Shown: positions 28,564 through 37,385 of the stretch, piece after piece
Numbering within the stretch: position 1 is the first letter of the stretch
Layout: every line of letters starts with the position of its first letter
Assembly: GCA_021203045.1 (NCBI GenBank)
Contig: JAJQBY010000128.1
Coordinates: 2,737-57,157 of the forward strand
Reading direction: 5' to 3'
DNA length: 54,421 bases
Source of the DNA: Oscillospiraceae bacterium
Lineage (GTDB): Bacteria; Bacillota; Clostridia; Oscillospirales; Oscillospiraceae
Program-made: the position numbers and the translations under genes
The notes under the pieces: model-generated
The model's database searches: none
What the model was told of the DNA's origin: nothing
What the model saw: the letters and a program-made list of their open reading frames with translations, nothing else

Positions 28564-28872
28564 TCATACCAAAAACAGTTCCAAAACCAGCACCGTCAGA
28601 CAGCAGGCAACAGCCACCAGGAACAGGCTCTTACCCCGCCAGGCCAGAATCATGCCAACGACCAGCGCCGCCAGCCCCGCCCAGGGAGAGGTGGTAGCAT
28701 CCATGATGGCAGGAAAGGTCATCACCGCCAGGGTCACATAGGGAACATAGTATAAAAATGAGCGGACGACCGTATTTTTGATCTCCCGGCGTATCAGCAC
28801 CAGGGGCAGCACCCGGACGGCATAGGTCACGGCGGCCATGACCAGGATATATATCCATACGTTACCCTTCAT
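28564..28872 (-). CDS. azlD: Branched-chain amino acid export subunit AzlD
   Basis: 102 aa, four hydrophobic segments with the AzlD motif TYAVRVLPLVL (about 13-23). AzlD pairs with AzlC to export branched-chain amino acids or analogues. The start at MKGNVW overlaps the azlC end by 11 nt, the normal azlCD overlap. Confidence 0.9.
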   Translation of the reverse strand: MKGNVWIYILVMAAVTYAVRVLPLVLIRREIKNTVVRSFLYYVPYVTLAVMTFPAIMDATTSPWAGLAALVVGMILAWRGKSLFLVAVACCLTVLVLELFLV

Positions 28873-29590
28873 GACCTTCCGCCTCCTTATCATCCTTCAC
28901 CGGGAACAGCAGCGCCGCCGCCAGAGATATAAGGACGGTCAGCACGATGGTCTTCACCCCGGAGGATATGCCGGCCAGCAGCTCCATCCGGCTTGCCAGG
29001 TAGCTCAGCAGAAAGCTGACGGTGACCAGCGCCGCCACGATACGGCTCTCCCTGGCCTTTGGAATGATGACAGCCAGGAACATTCCGAACAGTCCTACGC
29101 TGAGGGCGCTTACGATGCGGGCAGGGAGAAACTCCCCCATCAGCACACCGAAAAAGGTACCAAGGCTCCACCCGGCGGTGGCGATCAGGGTAGACCCGTA
29201 GGAATAACGGGGGTCGAGCCGCCCCGGCACGCCGATGGCAAGGCCGAACAGCTCATCCGTAATACCTTGAGCAACGAAAAACCGGTGGAAAAAGCGGGCA
29301 TCCGGGTCCAGCTTCTGGCTGACGGAGCAGCTCATCAGCATATAGCGGGCGTTGGCCACCAGGGTCATCACCGCCACCTCCCAATAGCCGCCTCCGGCGG
29401 CGATGATGGAGAAGGCCGCAAACTGCCCGGCGGAGGTCAGGTTCGTCATGCTGGCGATCATGGCTTGAAAGGCCGTGAAGCCCGCCCGCTTCGCGGTGAT
29501 GCCGATGGTAAGCGCCACAGCGAAATAGCCCAGTCCCACCGGGATACCGTCCCGCAGTCCCCGGCCGAACCAGCCCCTTGTCTTTTCCAT
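28862..29590 (-). CDS. azlC: Branched-chain amino acid exporter AzlC
   Basis: 242 aa from MEKTRGW, which has a GGAGG site about 11 nt upstream; the earlier ATG at 29608 has its site too close. About seven hydrophobic segments and the family features DGIPVGLGYFAV and NARYMLMS (about 90-97) identify it. It overlaps truA upstream by a few bases and azlD downstream, so it is part of the long minus-strand operon that starts with the ECF genes. Confidence 0.9.
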   Translation of the reverse strand: MEKTRGWFGRGLRDGIPVGLGYFAVALTIGITAKRAGFTAFQAMIASMTNLTSAGQFAAFSIIAAGGGYWEVAVMTLVANARYMLMSCSVSQKLDPDARFFHRFFVAQGITDELFGLAIGVPGRLDPRYSYGSTLIATAGWSLGTFFGVLMGEFLPARIVSALSVGLFGMFLAVIIPKARESRIVAALVTVSFLLSYLASRMELLAGISSGVKTIVLTVLISLAAALLFPVKDDKEAEGHEG

Positions 29591-29595
29591 TGCGT

Positions 29596-30387
29596 CTATG
29601 GCCTCCATTCCTCACCGCAGCACGCCGCATCCATCATCTCCCCCACCGGCCCGTCGTACCAAAGCCTGTTCATCGCCAGACCCTGAGGCGGCATGGTGGG
29701 TCCGGTCAGACGGCGGTTGCCCTTTTCCAGCAGGGCCGGGATATCCTCCGGCTCCAGCTTGCCGTAGGAGGCATAGACCAGCGTACCCACGATAGCCCGC
29801 ACCATGTTATATAAAAATCCGTTGGCGCAGACCGCCACGGTGATGATATCGCCCCGGCGGGCCACATCGCACCAGTATATGGTGCGGACGGTAGTCCTCG
29901 TCTCCGTCCCCACGCTGCGAACGGCGGCAAAATCATGGGTGCCCACAAAGGCCGACGCCGCCCGGGCCATGCGGTCCGTATCCAGCGGCTGTGGGTAAAA
30001 GCAGGCCCGCCGGCTGAGAAAGGGGTCCCGGATGGGACTGTTGTGGATAGTGTATACATACTCCTTTTTGATGCAGGAGCCGATGGCGTTAAAATCCTCC
30101 GAGGCCTCCACGGCGGCAGATACGGCAATATCCCCCGGCAGGCGGCTGTTCAGCGCCAGGGGGATGCGATCAGCGGGGATAGGGCAGTCTGTGCGGAAAT
30201 TGGCGCAGTAGCGCAATGCGTGGACCCCGGCGTCCGTCCGGCCGCAGCCGGTGACATGGGCGGAATGCTTGCATATTTTTGCCACGGCCTGCTCCACCGT
30301 CTGCTGGACGGTGATATCCCTGGCCTGGGTCTGCCAGCCGTGATAGCCCGTCCCGTCATAGGACAGGCACAAAGCGATATTTCTCAT
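29596..30387 (-). CDS. truA: tRNA pseudouridine(38-40) synthase TruA
   Basis: 263 aa from MRNIALCLSYDG, whose ATG overlaps the ecfT stop (ATGA). The catalytic GRTDAGVHA motif with the essential aspartate is at about residues 50-58. TruA converts uridines 38-40 of the anticodon arm to pseudouridine. The order ecfA1-ecfA2-ecfT-truA is classical for Firmicutes. Confidence 0.95.
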   Translation of the reverse strand: MRNIALCLSYDGTGYHGWQTQARDITVQQTVEQAVAKICKHSAHVTGCGRTDAGVHALRYCANFRTDCPIPADRIPLALNSRLPGDIAVSAAVEASEDFNAIGSCIKKEYVYTIHNSPIRDPFLSRRACFYPQPLDTDRMARAASAFVGTHDFAAVRSVGTETRTTVRTIYWCDVARRGDIITVAVCANGFLYNMVRAIVGTLVYASYGKLEPEDIPALLEKGNRRLTGPTMPPQGLAMNRLWYDGPVGEMMDAACCGEEWRP

Positions 30388-31190
30388 ATGCCAAACCTCC
30401 GCAACAGCAGCACACCGGCCACCAGCGCAGCCCCCAGCAAAAGCGCGGCCCCGTCTCCCCGCTTCATGCGAAGCTGCTTCATTCTGGTGCGCCCTTCTCC
30501 CCCATTGTAGCACCGGCATTCCATGGCCAGGGCCAGCTCGTCCGCCCGCCGGAAGGCAGATACGAAAAGAGGTATCAGCAGGGGCAGCAGCGCCTTCGCC
30601 CGCTCCACCAGGGAGCCGGTCTCCAGATCGGCCCCGCGGGCCTTCTGCGCGGACATGATACGGTCGGTCTCCTCGATCAGCGTGGGGATAAACCGCAGGG
30701 CGATGGACATCATCAGGCTCAGCTCATATACCGGCACATGGAGCTTTTTCAGGGGGTTCAGCAGCCGTTCCAGTCCGTCTGTAATGGACAGAGGCGAGGT
30801 CGTATAGGTCAGCATGAAGGTGCCGGACACCAGCAGCATCACCCGCACTACCATGACTATGGCGTTTTTCAATCCCGTATAGGTGATTTTGATGAACCGC
30901 CACTGGATAAGGTAATCCTCTCCGCTGGTAAAAAAGAGATTGATCACCGCTGTGAAAATGATAAGAAACAGCAGAGGCTTCAGGCCCTTGAACAACGCCT
31001 TCGGCTTAATGTGACTGATACCGGCTGCGGCAGCCAGCCACAGCGCCACCAGCATATAGCCTCCCACGGAGCCTGCCATGAACAGGGCGGCGATGTATAC
31101 GACGGTCAAAATCAGCTTTGTCCGGGGGTCCAGGCAGTGGACAGGCGTATCGTCCGGAAAATACTGGCCGAGGGTGATATCCTTCAGCAT
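30384..31190 (-). CDS. ecfT: Energy-coupling factor transporter transmembrane protein EcfT
   Basis: 268 aa: several membrane helices, the N-terminal DPRTKL signature (about 21-26), and the coupling helices with ARG motifs (e.g. AQKARGAD, about 187-194) that dock on the two ATPases. EcfT is the shared scaffold for group II ECF vitamin and metal importers, whose S-components are encoded elsewhere. It overlaps ecfA2 by 7 nt and truA by 4 nt. Confidence 0.95.
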   Translation of the reverse strand: MLKDITLGQYFPDDTPVHCLDPRTKLILTVVYIAALFMAGSVGGYMLVALWLAAAAGISHIKPKALFKGLKPLLFLIIFTAVINLFFTSGEDYLIQWRFIKITYTGLKNAIVMVVRVMLLVSGTFMLTYTTSPLSITDGLERLLNPLKKLHVPVYELSLMMSIALRFIPTLIEETDRIMSAQKARGADLETGSLVERAKALLPLLIPLFVSAFRRADELALAMECRCYNGGEGRTRMKQLRMKRGDGAALLLGAALVAGVLLLRRFGI

Positions 31191-32050
31191 GGCCGCCCCT
31201 CCTTCCCCCGCAGGGTCAGGATGGCCTCCCGGAGCCTGTCCGTGGTGTAGATGTCCTCCGGCAGGGCAGCGCCCTTCCGGCGCAAGAGCATGGCGATGCG
31301 GGCAGCGCCCGGCAGATCAAGGCCCATAGCCTGAAGCCGGTCTCCCTGGGAGAATATCTCCGCCGGTCCCCCGTCCATGACGATGCGGCCCCCGTCCATG
31401 ACCAGAAGCCTCTCGCAGCAGCCGGCGGCGATGTCCATGTCATGGGTCACCAGCAGGATGGTGGCGTTCCGGGCCTTTTTCCAGGCCAGCAGCCGTTCCA
31501 GCAGATCGGCCCGCCCGGCGGGATCGAGCCCGGCGGTGGGCTCATCCAGCACCAGCAGCTCCGGCTCCATGGCCAGCACCCCGGCAATGGCCGCCCGCCG
31601 CTTCTGTCCTCCGGAGATCTCCAGGGGAGACTGGGAAAATGTATCTTCCCCCAGTCCCACAAATGCAGCAGCCTCCCGCACCCGGCGGTCTATCTCCTCC
31701 GGTGGGAGCTTCTGGTTTTTAGGGCCGAAGGCGATATCGTCAAAGACGTTCTCCTCAAAAAGCTGATACTCCGGGTACTGGAACACCAGCCCTACCCGGA
31801 ACCGGGCGGCGCGCATGGCCTCCTTGGAGGCATAGATATCCTGCCCGTCCAGAAGGACGGCCCCCTCCGTGGGCTTCAGCAGGGCGTTCATATGCTGTAT
31901 CAGCGTACTCTTGCCGCTGCCGGTATGGCCCAGCAGTCCCACGGTCTGTCCCTGACAAATCGTCAGATCGATGTGATCGACAGCCGCCTTTTCAAAGGGC
32001 GTGCCCTGGCTGTATATATGGGTCAGGCCCCGTAATTCCATCAGCGGCAT
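31184..32050 (-). CDS. ecfA2: Energy-coupling factor ATPase EcfA2
   Basis: 288 aa from MPLMELRG, 10 nt inside the end of ecfA1 and with GGGAGGG just upstream. Walker A GHTGSGKST, signature ISGGQKRR, Walker B LLVLDEPTAGLD and the switch histidine (TLLVTHDM-like) are all present. It forms the ATPase heterodimer with EcfA1 to drive vitamin uptake. No S-component gene is nearby, as usual for this shared module. Confidence 0.94.
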   Translation of the reverse strand: MPLMELRGLTHIYSQGTPFEKAAVDHIDLTICQGQTVGLLGHTGSGKSTLIQHMNALLKPTEGAVLLDGQDIYASKEAMRAARFRVGLVFQYPEYQLFEENVFDDIAFGPKNQKLPPEEIDRRVREAAAFVGLGEDTFSQSPLEISGGQKRRAAIAGVLAMEPELLVLDEPTAGLDPAGRADLLERLLAWKKARNATILLVTHDMDIAAGCCERLLVMDGGRIVMDGGPAEIFSQGDRLQAMGLDLPGAARIAMLLRRKGAALPEDIYTTDRLREAILTLRGKEGRPC

Positions 32051-32877
32051 AGTCCCTCCCATATGATCGAGGCGCACTCCTCGTCTGTCAGCCCATCCAT
32101 CGGAAGCTCCATCCCGGCGGCGTTCAGGCTCTCTATCAGCTCTGTCCCGTCCGGCACCGCCAGAGAAAGGCTTCTGAGCCGTTCCGCCTGGGGAAATATC
32201 TCCCTGGGCGTGCCGTCCATAACAAGGCGGCCTGCCGCCAGCACGATAATCCGGTCAGCCCGGGCGGCCTCCTCCATGTGATGGGTAATCAGCACCACGG
32301 TGATGCCCCGGTCCCGGCACAGCGCCTCCACCGCATCCATAACCTCCCGGCGGCCCCGGGGGTCCAGCATGGCGGTAGGCTCATCCAGCACCAGCACCTC
32401 CGGCTCCATAGCCAGGATACCGGCGATGGCAACCCGCTGCTTCTGTCCCCCGGAGAGCAGATGGGGCGCGTGCATACGCAGCTCATACATCCCCACCTGA
32501 CGGAGGGCGCTGTCCACCCGGCGGCGTATCTCCTCCGACGGGACACCCAGGTTCTCCGGGGCAAAGGCCACGTCGTCCTCCACCACGTTCGCCACGATCT
32601 GGTTGTCCGGATTCTGGAACACCATTCCCACCCGGCGGCGGATACCCAGGAGGTCGTCCTCATTGGCCGTGTCCAGTCCGTCCACCAACACCTGTCCGGC
32701 GGTGGGGACGAGGATGGCGTTCAAATGCTTTGCCAGGGTGGACTTTCCGCTGCCGTTGGCCCCCAGCACCGCCACAAAGCTCCCCTGTTCGATGGTCAGG
32801 TCGATGTCCGACAGGGCCGGGGCCGCCGTCTCCGGATAAGAGAAGGACAGGCCCCGTATTTGAATCACAGGCTCCAT
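32041..32877 (-). CDS. ecfA1: Energy-coupling factor ATPase EcfA1
   Basis: 278 aa from MEPVIQIRGLSF; the long upstream extension of this frame overlaps the methyltransferase and is not coding. Walker A GANGSGKST (about 41-49), signature LSGGQKQR (about 140-147), Walker B VLVLDEPTAMLD and ITHHMEEA complete the ATPase. The ribosome site GAGG lies about 12 nt upstream, rather far. There is a 77-nt gap to the upstream methyltransferase. rplQ, the usual upstream neighbour of this cluster, is not here. Confidence 0.94.
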   Translation of the reverse strand: MEPVIQIRGLSFSYPETAAPALSDIDLTIEQGSFVAVLGANGSGKSTLAKHLNAILVPTAGQVLVDGLDTANEDDLLGIRRRVGMVFQNPDNQIVANVVEDDVAFAPENLGVPSEEIRRRVDSALRQVGMYELRMHAPHLLSGGQKQRVAIAGILAMEPEVLVLDEPTAMLDPRGRREVMDAVEALCRDRGITVVLITHHMEEAARADRIIVLAAGRLVMDGTPREIFPQAERLRSLSLAVPDGTELIESLNAAGMELPMDGLTDEECASIIWEGLCR

Positions 32878-32954
32878 GCTGTATATTACCTCGCAAGAAT
32901 TCGGAAAGGGCCGTATTCCGAAACGTCCCAATAAACCGGAAAATTTGATGAAAT

Positions 32955-33818
32955 TTAATATTCCCACCGGCAGCTCGCCCCGCAGGGAAGCACAAGACCG
33001 GACGCTGTGGCCCGCAGGCCCAGCTCCTGAGCGTCGCTGCGGCCGGCGGCGTATTTTTTTGTGAAAAGGCTTTCGGATATATAGGCCAGCACCGAGGGAG
33101 ACAGGCCCGTGGTATAGGAGTTTATCAGAACAAACAAGGGCTCGTCGCTCAGAAGCTGGCTCACGGTCTGGCACAGAGGCCAGAGATTGTCCTCCAGCCG
33201 CCACACCTCGCCCCCCGGCCCACGGCCATAGGAGGGCGGGTCCATGATGATAGCGTCGTATACATGGCCCCGGCGAATCTCCCGCTGGCAGAACTTCACG
33301 CAGTCGTCCACAATCCAGCGGACGCTTCTGTCCGCCACACCGCAGAGTGCGGCGTTCTCCCTGGCCCACTGCACCATGCCCTTGGCAGCGTCCACATGGC
33401 ACACGCTGGCCCCGGCCCGGAGGCAGGCACAGGTGGCGGCCCCCGTATAGGCAAACAGGTTCAGCACCCGGATGGGCCGGCCTGCGGCGCGTATCCTTTC
33501 CATAGCCCAGTCCCAGTTGGACGCCTGCTCCGGAAACAGGCCGGTGTGCTTAAAGCTCATGGGCTTCACCTGAAAGGTCAGGGGTCCGTAGGCGATCCTC
33601 CAGCTCTGGGGCAGGCGGTTTTTCTCCCACGCGCCGCCCCCGGCGGAGCTGCGGCGATAGACAGCCTCCGGCGTTTTCCACCGGGGGTCCCGCCGGTCCG
33701 TAGCCCAGATGGCCTGGGGATCGGGTCGCAGAAGGATATGACTGCCCCACCGCTCCAGCTTCTCGCCTCCCGAGGCGTCGATCAGCTCATAGTCCTTCCA
33801 TTTATCAGATATCCACAT
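32955..33818 (-). CDS. Class I SAM-dependent methyltransferase, RlmI/RlmK-like
   Basis: 287 aa. SAM-binding motif VLNLFAYTGAATCACLRAGA (about 117-136), an aspartate after VCHVDAAKG, and the catalytic-type MDPPSYG (about 194-200) match the 23S rRNA methyltransferase group (RlmI, and the methyltransferase half of RlmKL). The N-terminal PUA domain of RlmI is missing, replaced by a short beta-rich region (about 1-85). RNA is the likely substrate, but the exact base is unknown. It precedes ecfA1 in the same direction and may lead the operon. Confidence 0.8.
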   Translation of the reverse strand: MWISDKWKDYELIDASGGEKLERWGSHILLRPDPQAIWATDRRDPRWKTPEAVYRRSSAGGGAWEKNRLPQSWRIAYGPLTFQVKPMSFKHTGLFPEQASNWDWAMERIRAAGRPIRVLNLFAYTGAATCACLRAGASVCHVDAAKGMVQWARENAALCGVADRSVRWIVDDCVKFCQREIRRGHVYDAIIMDPPSYGRGPGGEVWRLEDNLWPLCQTVSQLLSDEPLFVLINSYTTGLSPSVLAYISESLFTKKYAAGRSDAQELGLRATASGLVLPCGASCRWEY

Positions 33819-33855
33819 AATAATACCATCATAAAATCAATTTCGTGTCAATGCG

Positions 33856-34653
33856 TTAGTTCATATAATAGGCCGCCACCACGCTGGAGACCAGGATGCC
33901 GTCCACCTCGCCGTTTTTCAGGGCCTGGAAAAGCCCGTCCGTATCGGTCTGATAGACCACGGCCCCCAGGCTGCTCATAAAGCTCGCATCCTGCTGCAGG
34001 ACGGATATATCGGCCACCGTCACGCCCAGCGTCTTGTTCCGCAGGCCGGATTTCCGATGGATGCGGGTGCTGGTGCTGGTGACGAGCACATACTGGCTTG
34101 TCAGATAGGCGGGAGAGTAGTCGAAGCCGGAGGTCTGATTCGCGCCGGAAACGCCCATGGCCATATCGATATTCCCGGAATTCAGCTCTATGTCCGCATC
34201 GGCGATATTGATAGGATACAGGTCCATGCTCCAGCCAAGATAACCGCATATATAGCTGGCAAGCTCCACGTCAAAGCCGCTGTAGCCATCCCCGGAGGCG
34301 TAGCTCATGGGCATATTGGTGATATCGATGCCCACAATGATGGTGCGCTCCGGCACAGTATCCCACAGCTCGTCCATAGCCCCGGACTGGCCCCGGATGG
34401 CGATCAGGTTTTCCCCAAACCAGCTGTTGGAAAGGGAACGGAGAGACCCGCTGGCCGCCAGCTCATACAGGGCAGCGGTAACGTAGTCCGCGATCTGATC
34501 TCCCTCCCGAAAGCCGATAACATAGCTGCCCTCGGCAGTAAAGGAGTCGATCACCCTGTAGCCGTTGCCGCTGTCGCCGCCGGAGCAGGCCGCAAGACCC
34601 AGCAGCAGCGCCAAACACAGAAGCAGACACAGGATTCGGACAGATCGCAGCAT
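33856..34653 (-). CDS. Circularly permuted family-3 solute-binding lipoprotein
   Basis: 265 aa lipoprotein: signal peptide with lipobox GLAAC, Cys23. Residues 33-86 (SYVIGFREGDQIADYVTAAL...WFGENLIAI) correspond to the C-terminal end of ordinary SBP3 proteins. Residues 103-265 (IIVGIDITNMPMSY..., GFDVELASYI..., NSGNIDMAMG..., ALKNGEVDGIL...AYY) correspond to the N-terminus and middle. A linker (about 87-102) joins them. The order is thus swapped relative to the neighbour at 36346-37164. All pieces of one domain seem present once, so it may fold as a permuted binding protein. It sits downstream of the ATPase with its own promoter, probably feeding the same amino-acid transporter. Confidence 0.8.
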   Translation of the reverse strand: MLRSVRILCLLLCLALLLGLAACSGGDSGNGYRVIDSFTAEGSYVIGFREGDQIADYVTAALYELAASGSLRSLSNSWFGENLIAIRGQSGAMDELWDTVPERTIIVGIDITNMPMSYASGDGYSGFDVELASYICGYLGWSMDLYPINIADADIELNSGNIDMAMGVSGANQTSGFDYSPAYLTSQYVLVTSTSTRIHRKSGLRNKTLGVTVADISVLQQDASFMSSLGAVVYQTDTDGLFQALKNGEVDGILVSSVVAAYYMN

Positions 34654-34700
34654 GAGAGACCTCCTCGTAAAATAAAATCCATGCGGCAGGCACGGATTTT

Positions 34701-34730
34701 ATAGTATCATGATGTATGGTATGAAATCAA
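34701..34730 (-). promoter_or_regulatory. Promoter of the permuted binding-protein gene
   Basis: TTGATT (34725-34730), 18-nt spacer, TACTAT (34701-34706) on the minus strand, about 50 nt before the start codon. Confidence 0.55.
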
Positions 34731-34765
34731 GTGCTTATATCTTAAAGTTTCCGCAAATCTCCCGC

Positions 34766-35548
34766 TCACTGGTTATAGCTGTCCAGGAACCGGCGGGTGC
34801 GCTCCTGGGTGGGAGCGCTGATGACCTGCTCAGGGGGGCCCTCCTCCACGATGCGGCCATCATCCATGAAAATAACCTGGCTCGCCACGTCCCGGGCGAA
34901 GGCGATCTCATGGGTCACGATGATCATAGTGGTCTTCCGCTCCGCCAGTTCCCGGATGACCCGCAAAACCTCCTGGGTAAGCTCCGGGTCCAGAGCGCTG
35001 GTGGGCTCGTCAAAGCAGAGGATGTCCGGCTGAAGCGCCAGCGCCCGGGCGATAGCCACCCGCTGCTGCTGGCCGCCGGAGAGCTGATGGGGATAATTGC
35101 TCATACGGTCGGCAAGACCCATCTGCTCCAGAAGCTGACGGGCCTCCGCCTCGATCTGCCGGTGCAGCTCCTTTTTCCGGCTTTTATAGTCCGGCAGCTC
35201 CTTTGCCAGAAGCTCCCGCGCCAGCATGACGTTTCCAAGGGCCGTATACTGGGGGAACAGATTGAAGGACTGGAACACCAGGCCAAAATGGAGCCGTTTT
35301 TTCCGTATTTCCGCCTCCCGCCGGGTATCCGGCTGGTCTCCGCTGAACAGAAGCTCACCGTTCACGGTGATGGAGCCGCTGTCCGGATGCTCCAGGAAAT
35401 TCAGGCAGCGGAGCAGGGTGGTCTTGCCGGAGCCGGAGGACCCGATGATGGACAGGATCTCGCCCTTTTCCAGGGAGAAGCTGATGCCCTTGAGAATCTC
35501 GGTTTTATCGAAGGATTTTCGGATGTCCTTTACTTCAAGAATCGCCAT
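34766..35548 (-). CDS. Polar amino acid ABC transporter ATP-binding protein
   Basis: 260 aa. Walker A GSSGSGKTT (about 36-44), signature LSGGQQQR (about 149-156), Walker B ILCFDEPTSALD (about 168-179) and the switch histidine in IIVTHEI. Closely follows the GlnQ/ArtP/HisP pattern. It lies 10 nt after the permease gene; together with the binding protein at 36346-37164 it completes an importer for polar amino acids (substrate unknown). Confidence 0.93.
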   Translation of the reverse strand: MAILEVKDIRKSFDKTEILKGISFSLEKGEILSIIGSSGSGKTTLLRCLNFLEHPDSGSITVNGELLFSGDQPDTRREAEIRKKRLHFGLVFQSFNLFPQYTALGNVMLARELLAKELPDYKSRKKELHRQIEAEARQLLEQMGLADRMSNYPHQLSGGQQQRVAIARALALQPDILCFDEPTSALDPELTQEVLRVIRELAERKTTMIIVTHEIAFARDVASQVIFMDDGRIVEEGPPEQVISAPTQERTRRFLDSYNQ

Positions 35549-35558
35549 AGCTGCCTCC

Positions 35559-36245
35559 TTACCGGAAATAGTCCAGCCGCTTTTCCAGCCGGCCGAGCAG
35601 GACGGTCAGCACTCCTGTGAACAGGAGATAGTATACCGCCGTGAAAAACAGGGGCCAAATCACGCCCGAAATCCCCTGGGAGCCCTTCAAAAATGCCTGA
35701 CCGGCCCAGATGATCTCCTGCAATGCGATGATACGGGCCAGAGACGTATCCTTCACCAGGGTGATAATCTCATTGGACATAGGGGGCACGATACGCTTGA
35801 CAACCTGCAGCAGGGTGACCCGGCAGAAGATCTGCCGTTTGGTCATTCCCAGGACCAGGCCCGCCTCCTGTTGTCCCTTGGGGATGCTCTGGATGCCGCC
35901 CCGGTATATCTCCGAAAAATAGCAGGCATAATTGAGGATGAAGGCAATGGATGCGGCCAGAAAACGGCCGGATTCCCCGCTGCCCCAGATGTTGTTGCCC
36001 ATCACCAGGCCGGGAAAATAATATACGATAAGAAGCTGTATCATCAGAGGCGTGCCCCGGACGATCCATACGATCGTGCGCGTCAGCCAGCTCAGCGGAC
36101 GAAAACGGGACATGGAGCCGAAGGAAATGACAAGCCCCAGGGGCATGGCCCCCAACAGGGTGACAAAAAACAGCCTGAGTGTTTGAAGAAAGCCTGTGTT
36201 CAGCGACTGAACAACGATGGGGAACTGCTCCAGGAACAATTCCAT
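35559..36245 (-). CDS. Polar amino acid ABC transporter permease
   Basis: 228 aa from MELFLEQF, whose AGGAG site is 9 nt upstream; a second ATG two codons earlier is too close to it. About five membrane segments, with the HisM/GlnP family motif RGTPLMIQL (about 64-72) and the EAA-type loop QEAGLVLGMTKRQIFCRVTL (about 125-144). It pairs with the downstream ATPase. Confidence 0.92.
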   Translation of the reverse strand: MELFLEQFPIVVQSLNTGFLQTLRLFFVTLLGAMPLGLVISFGSMSRFRPLSWLTRTIVWIVRGTPLMIQLLIVYYFPGLVMGNNIWGSGESGRFLAASIAFILNYACYFSEIYRGGIQSIPKGQQEAGLVLGMTKRQIFCRVTLLQVVKRIVPPMSNEIITLVKDTSLARIIALQEIIWAGQAFLKGSQGISGVIWPLFFTAVYYLLFTGVLTVLLGRLEKRLDYFR

Positions 36246-36284
36246 GGACATCCACTCCTTTCCGGTGGTCTGCGGTCATAAGAA

Positions 36285-36315
36285 ATTTTCCCGGCGAGCA
36301 CGCCGCCGGGAAAAT
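36285..36315 (-). terminator. Attenuator hairpin between binding protein and permease
   Basis: Perfect 12-bp stem ATTTTCCCGGCG (36285-36296) / CGCCGGGAAAAT (36304-36315). Only a modest T-rich tail follows on the minus strand, so partial termination or mRNA stabilisation is likely. This gives the binding protein in excess over the membrane subunits, a common arrangement. Confidence 0.65.
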
Positions 36316-36345
36316 CATAACGGATAGGTCTTTGCGCGGCTTCGA

Positions 36346-37164
36346 TCACTGCGCGATTATAGCGGCCTGAACGCCGTATTTCTCTGCGATCTCCATCATG
36401 GTGCCGTCGGCATAGCTCTCAGCGAAGAATTCATTCAGCGCCTCAGCCAGGTCGGAGCCCTTGCGGAAGCCGACACCGTACTGCTCGCCCTCATCCTCAT
36501 TCAGAGAGATGGTGTAGGTCAGGTCAGCATAGCTGGTACCCTCGCCCACCATGGCGCCGGCCATCAGCGCGTCGATGACAGCGGCGTCGGAGGTGCCGGC
36601 AGCGACCTCCATCAGCGCGTCAGCCTGAGAGGTGACAGGAGTGGTGGCGAAGCCGTTGGCCTCAGCCTGGCTCTCGCCGGCGCTGCCGGCCTCCACGGCG
36701 AAGGTCAGGTCGGCCATGGATTCCACCGTGTCATACTGATCTGCGACGTCCGCAGGCAGAACCACCACCTGGGTGTTGTTGCAGTAGGCATTGGAGCACT
36801 CCATGGAGGAGGTGACCTCATCGGTCAGGGTCATGCCGTTCCATACGCAGTCGATGCTCCCGGCATCCAGCTCAAGGATCTTGTTGTCCCAGTTGATCTC
36901 CACGAACTCCACGGTAACGCCCAGGCTCTCGGCAAAGGCGGTGGCCATGTCGGCATCGAAGCCGATCCAGTTGCCGTCCTCGTCCTTGTAGTCCATGGGC
37001 TCGAAATCGGTGATGCCCACCACCAGGACGCCCTGGTCCTGGATATAGGCTACCTCGCTCTCCTCCTCGGAGCTGTCATCGGAGCTGGAAGAGGAGCAGG
37101 CAGCCAGGGCGAATACCATCATTATTGCCAGCAGCAGAGCCAGCATCTTTTTCATCGTTTTCAT
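36346..37164 (-). CDS. Family-3 amino acid-binding lipoprotein
   Basis: 272 aa. Signal peptide with lipobox ALAAC (Cys23), Ser/Asp/Glu linker, then a normal-order SBP3 domain: VVGITDFEPMDY (about 48-59), WIGFDADMATAFAESLG, LDAGSIDCVWNGMT, DAAVIDALMA, and YGVGFRKGSDLAEALNEF near the C-terminus. It delivers a polar amino acid to the permease encoded next. It is the intact-order relative of the permuted protein at 33856-34653. A promoter with 17-nt spacing lies at 37210-37238. Confidence 0.92.
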   Translation of the reverse strand: MKTMKKMLALLLAIMMVFALAACSSSSSDDSSEEESEVAYIQDQGVLVVGITDFEPMDYKDEDGNWIGFDADMATAFAESLGVTVEFVEINWDNKILELDAGSIDCVWNGMTLTDEVTSSMECSNAYCNNTQVVVLPADVADQYDTVESMADLTFAVEAGSAGESQAEANGFATTPVTSQADALMEVAAGTSDAAVIDALMAGAMVGEGTSYADLTYTISLNEDEGEQYGVGFRKGSDLAEALNEFFAESYADGTMMEIAEKYGVQAAIIAQ

Positions 37165-37209
37165 ATTTGGTTTATCCTCCTTAATGGTTTTTCTGTTTGT
37201 CCGCTGAGT

Positions 37210-37238
37210 ATTTTACTACATTACCACACTAAAGTAAA
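37210..37238 (-). promoter_or_regulatory. Promoter of the amino acid transporter operon
   Basis: TTTACT (37233-37238), 17-nt spacer, TAAAAT (37210-37215) on the minus strand. The -35 lies inside an 8-base inverted repeat, AAAGTAAA (37231-37238) / TTTACTTT (37257-37264), a possible operator. Confidence 0.5.
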
Positions 37239-37385
37239 GAGCTTTTTTCCTCCGACTTTACTTTTTTTACATTTTGTTCACCTAAGTTGAACGGGCCGGT
37301 ATATAATTAGGGTAGATTGAACAACAGGGGCTCCAGCCCCGGTTTTTAAAGCAGCATATATTACATGCACAGGAGGCACGTTGCC

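Noticed and set aside
32878-33402. An N-terminal extension of EcfA1 by about 175 residues
   Set aside because: It overlaps the methyltransferase gene and has no similarity to ATPases; EcfA1 proteins start at the MEPVIQIRGL position.
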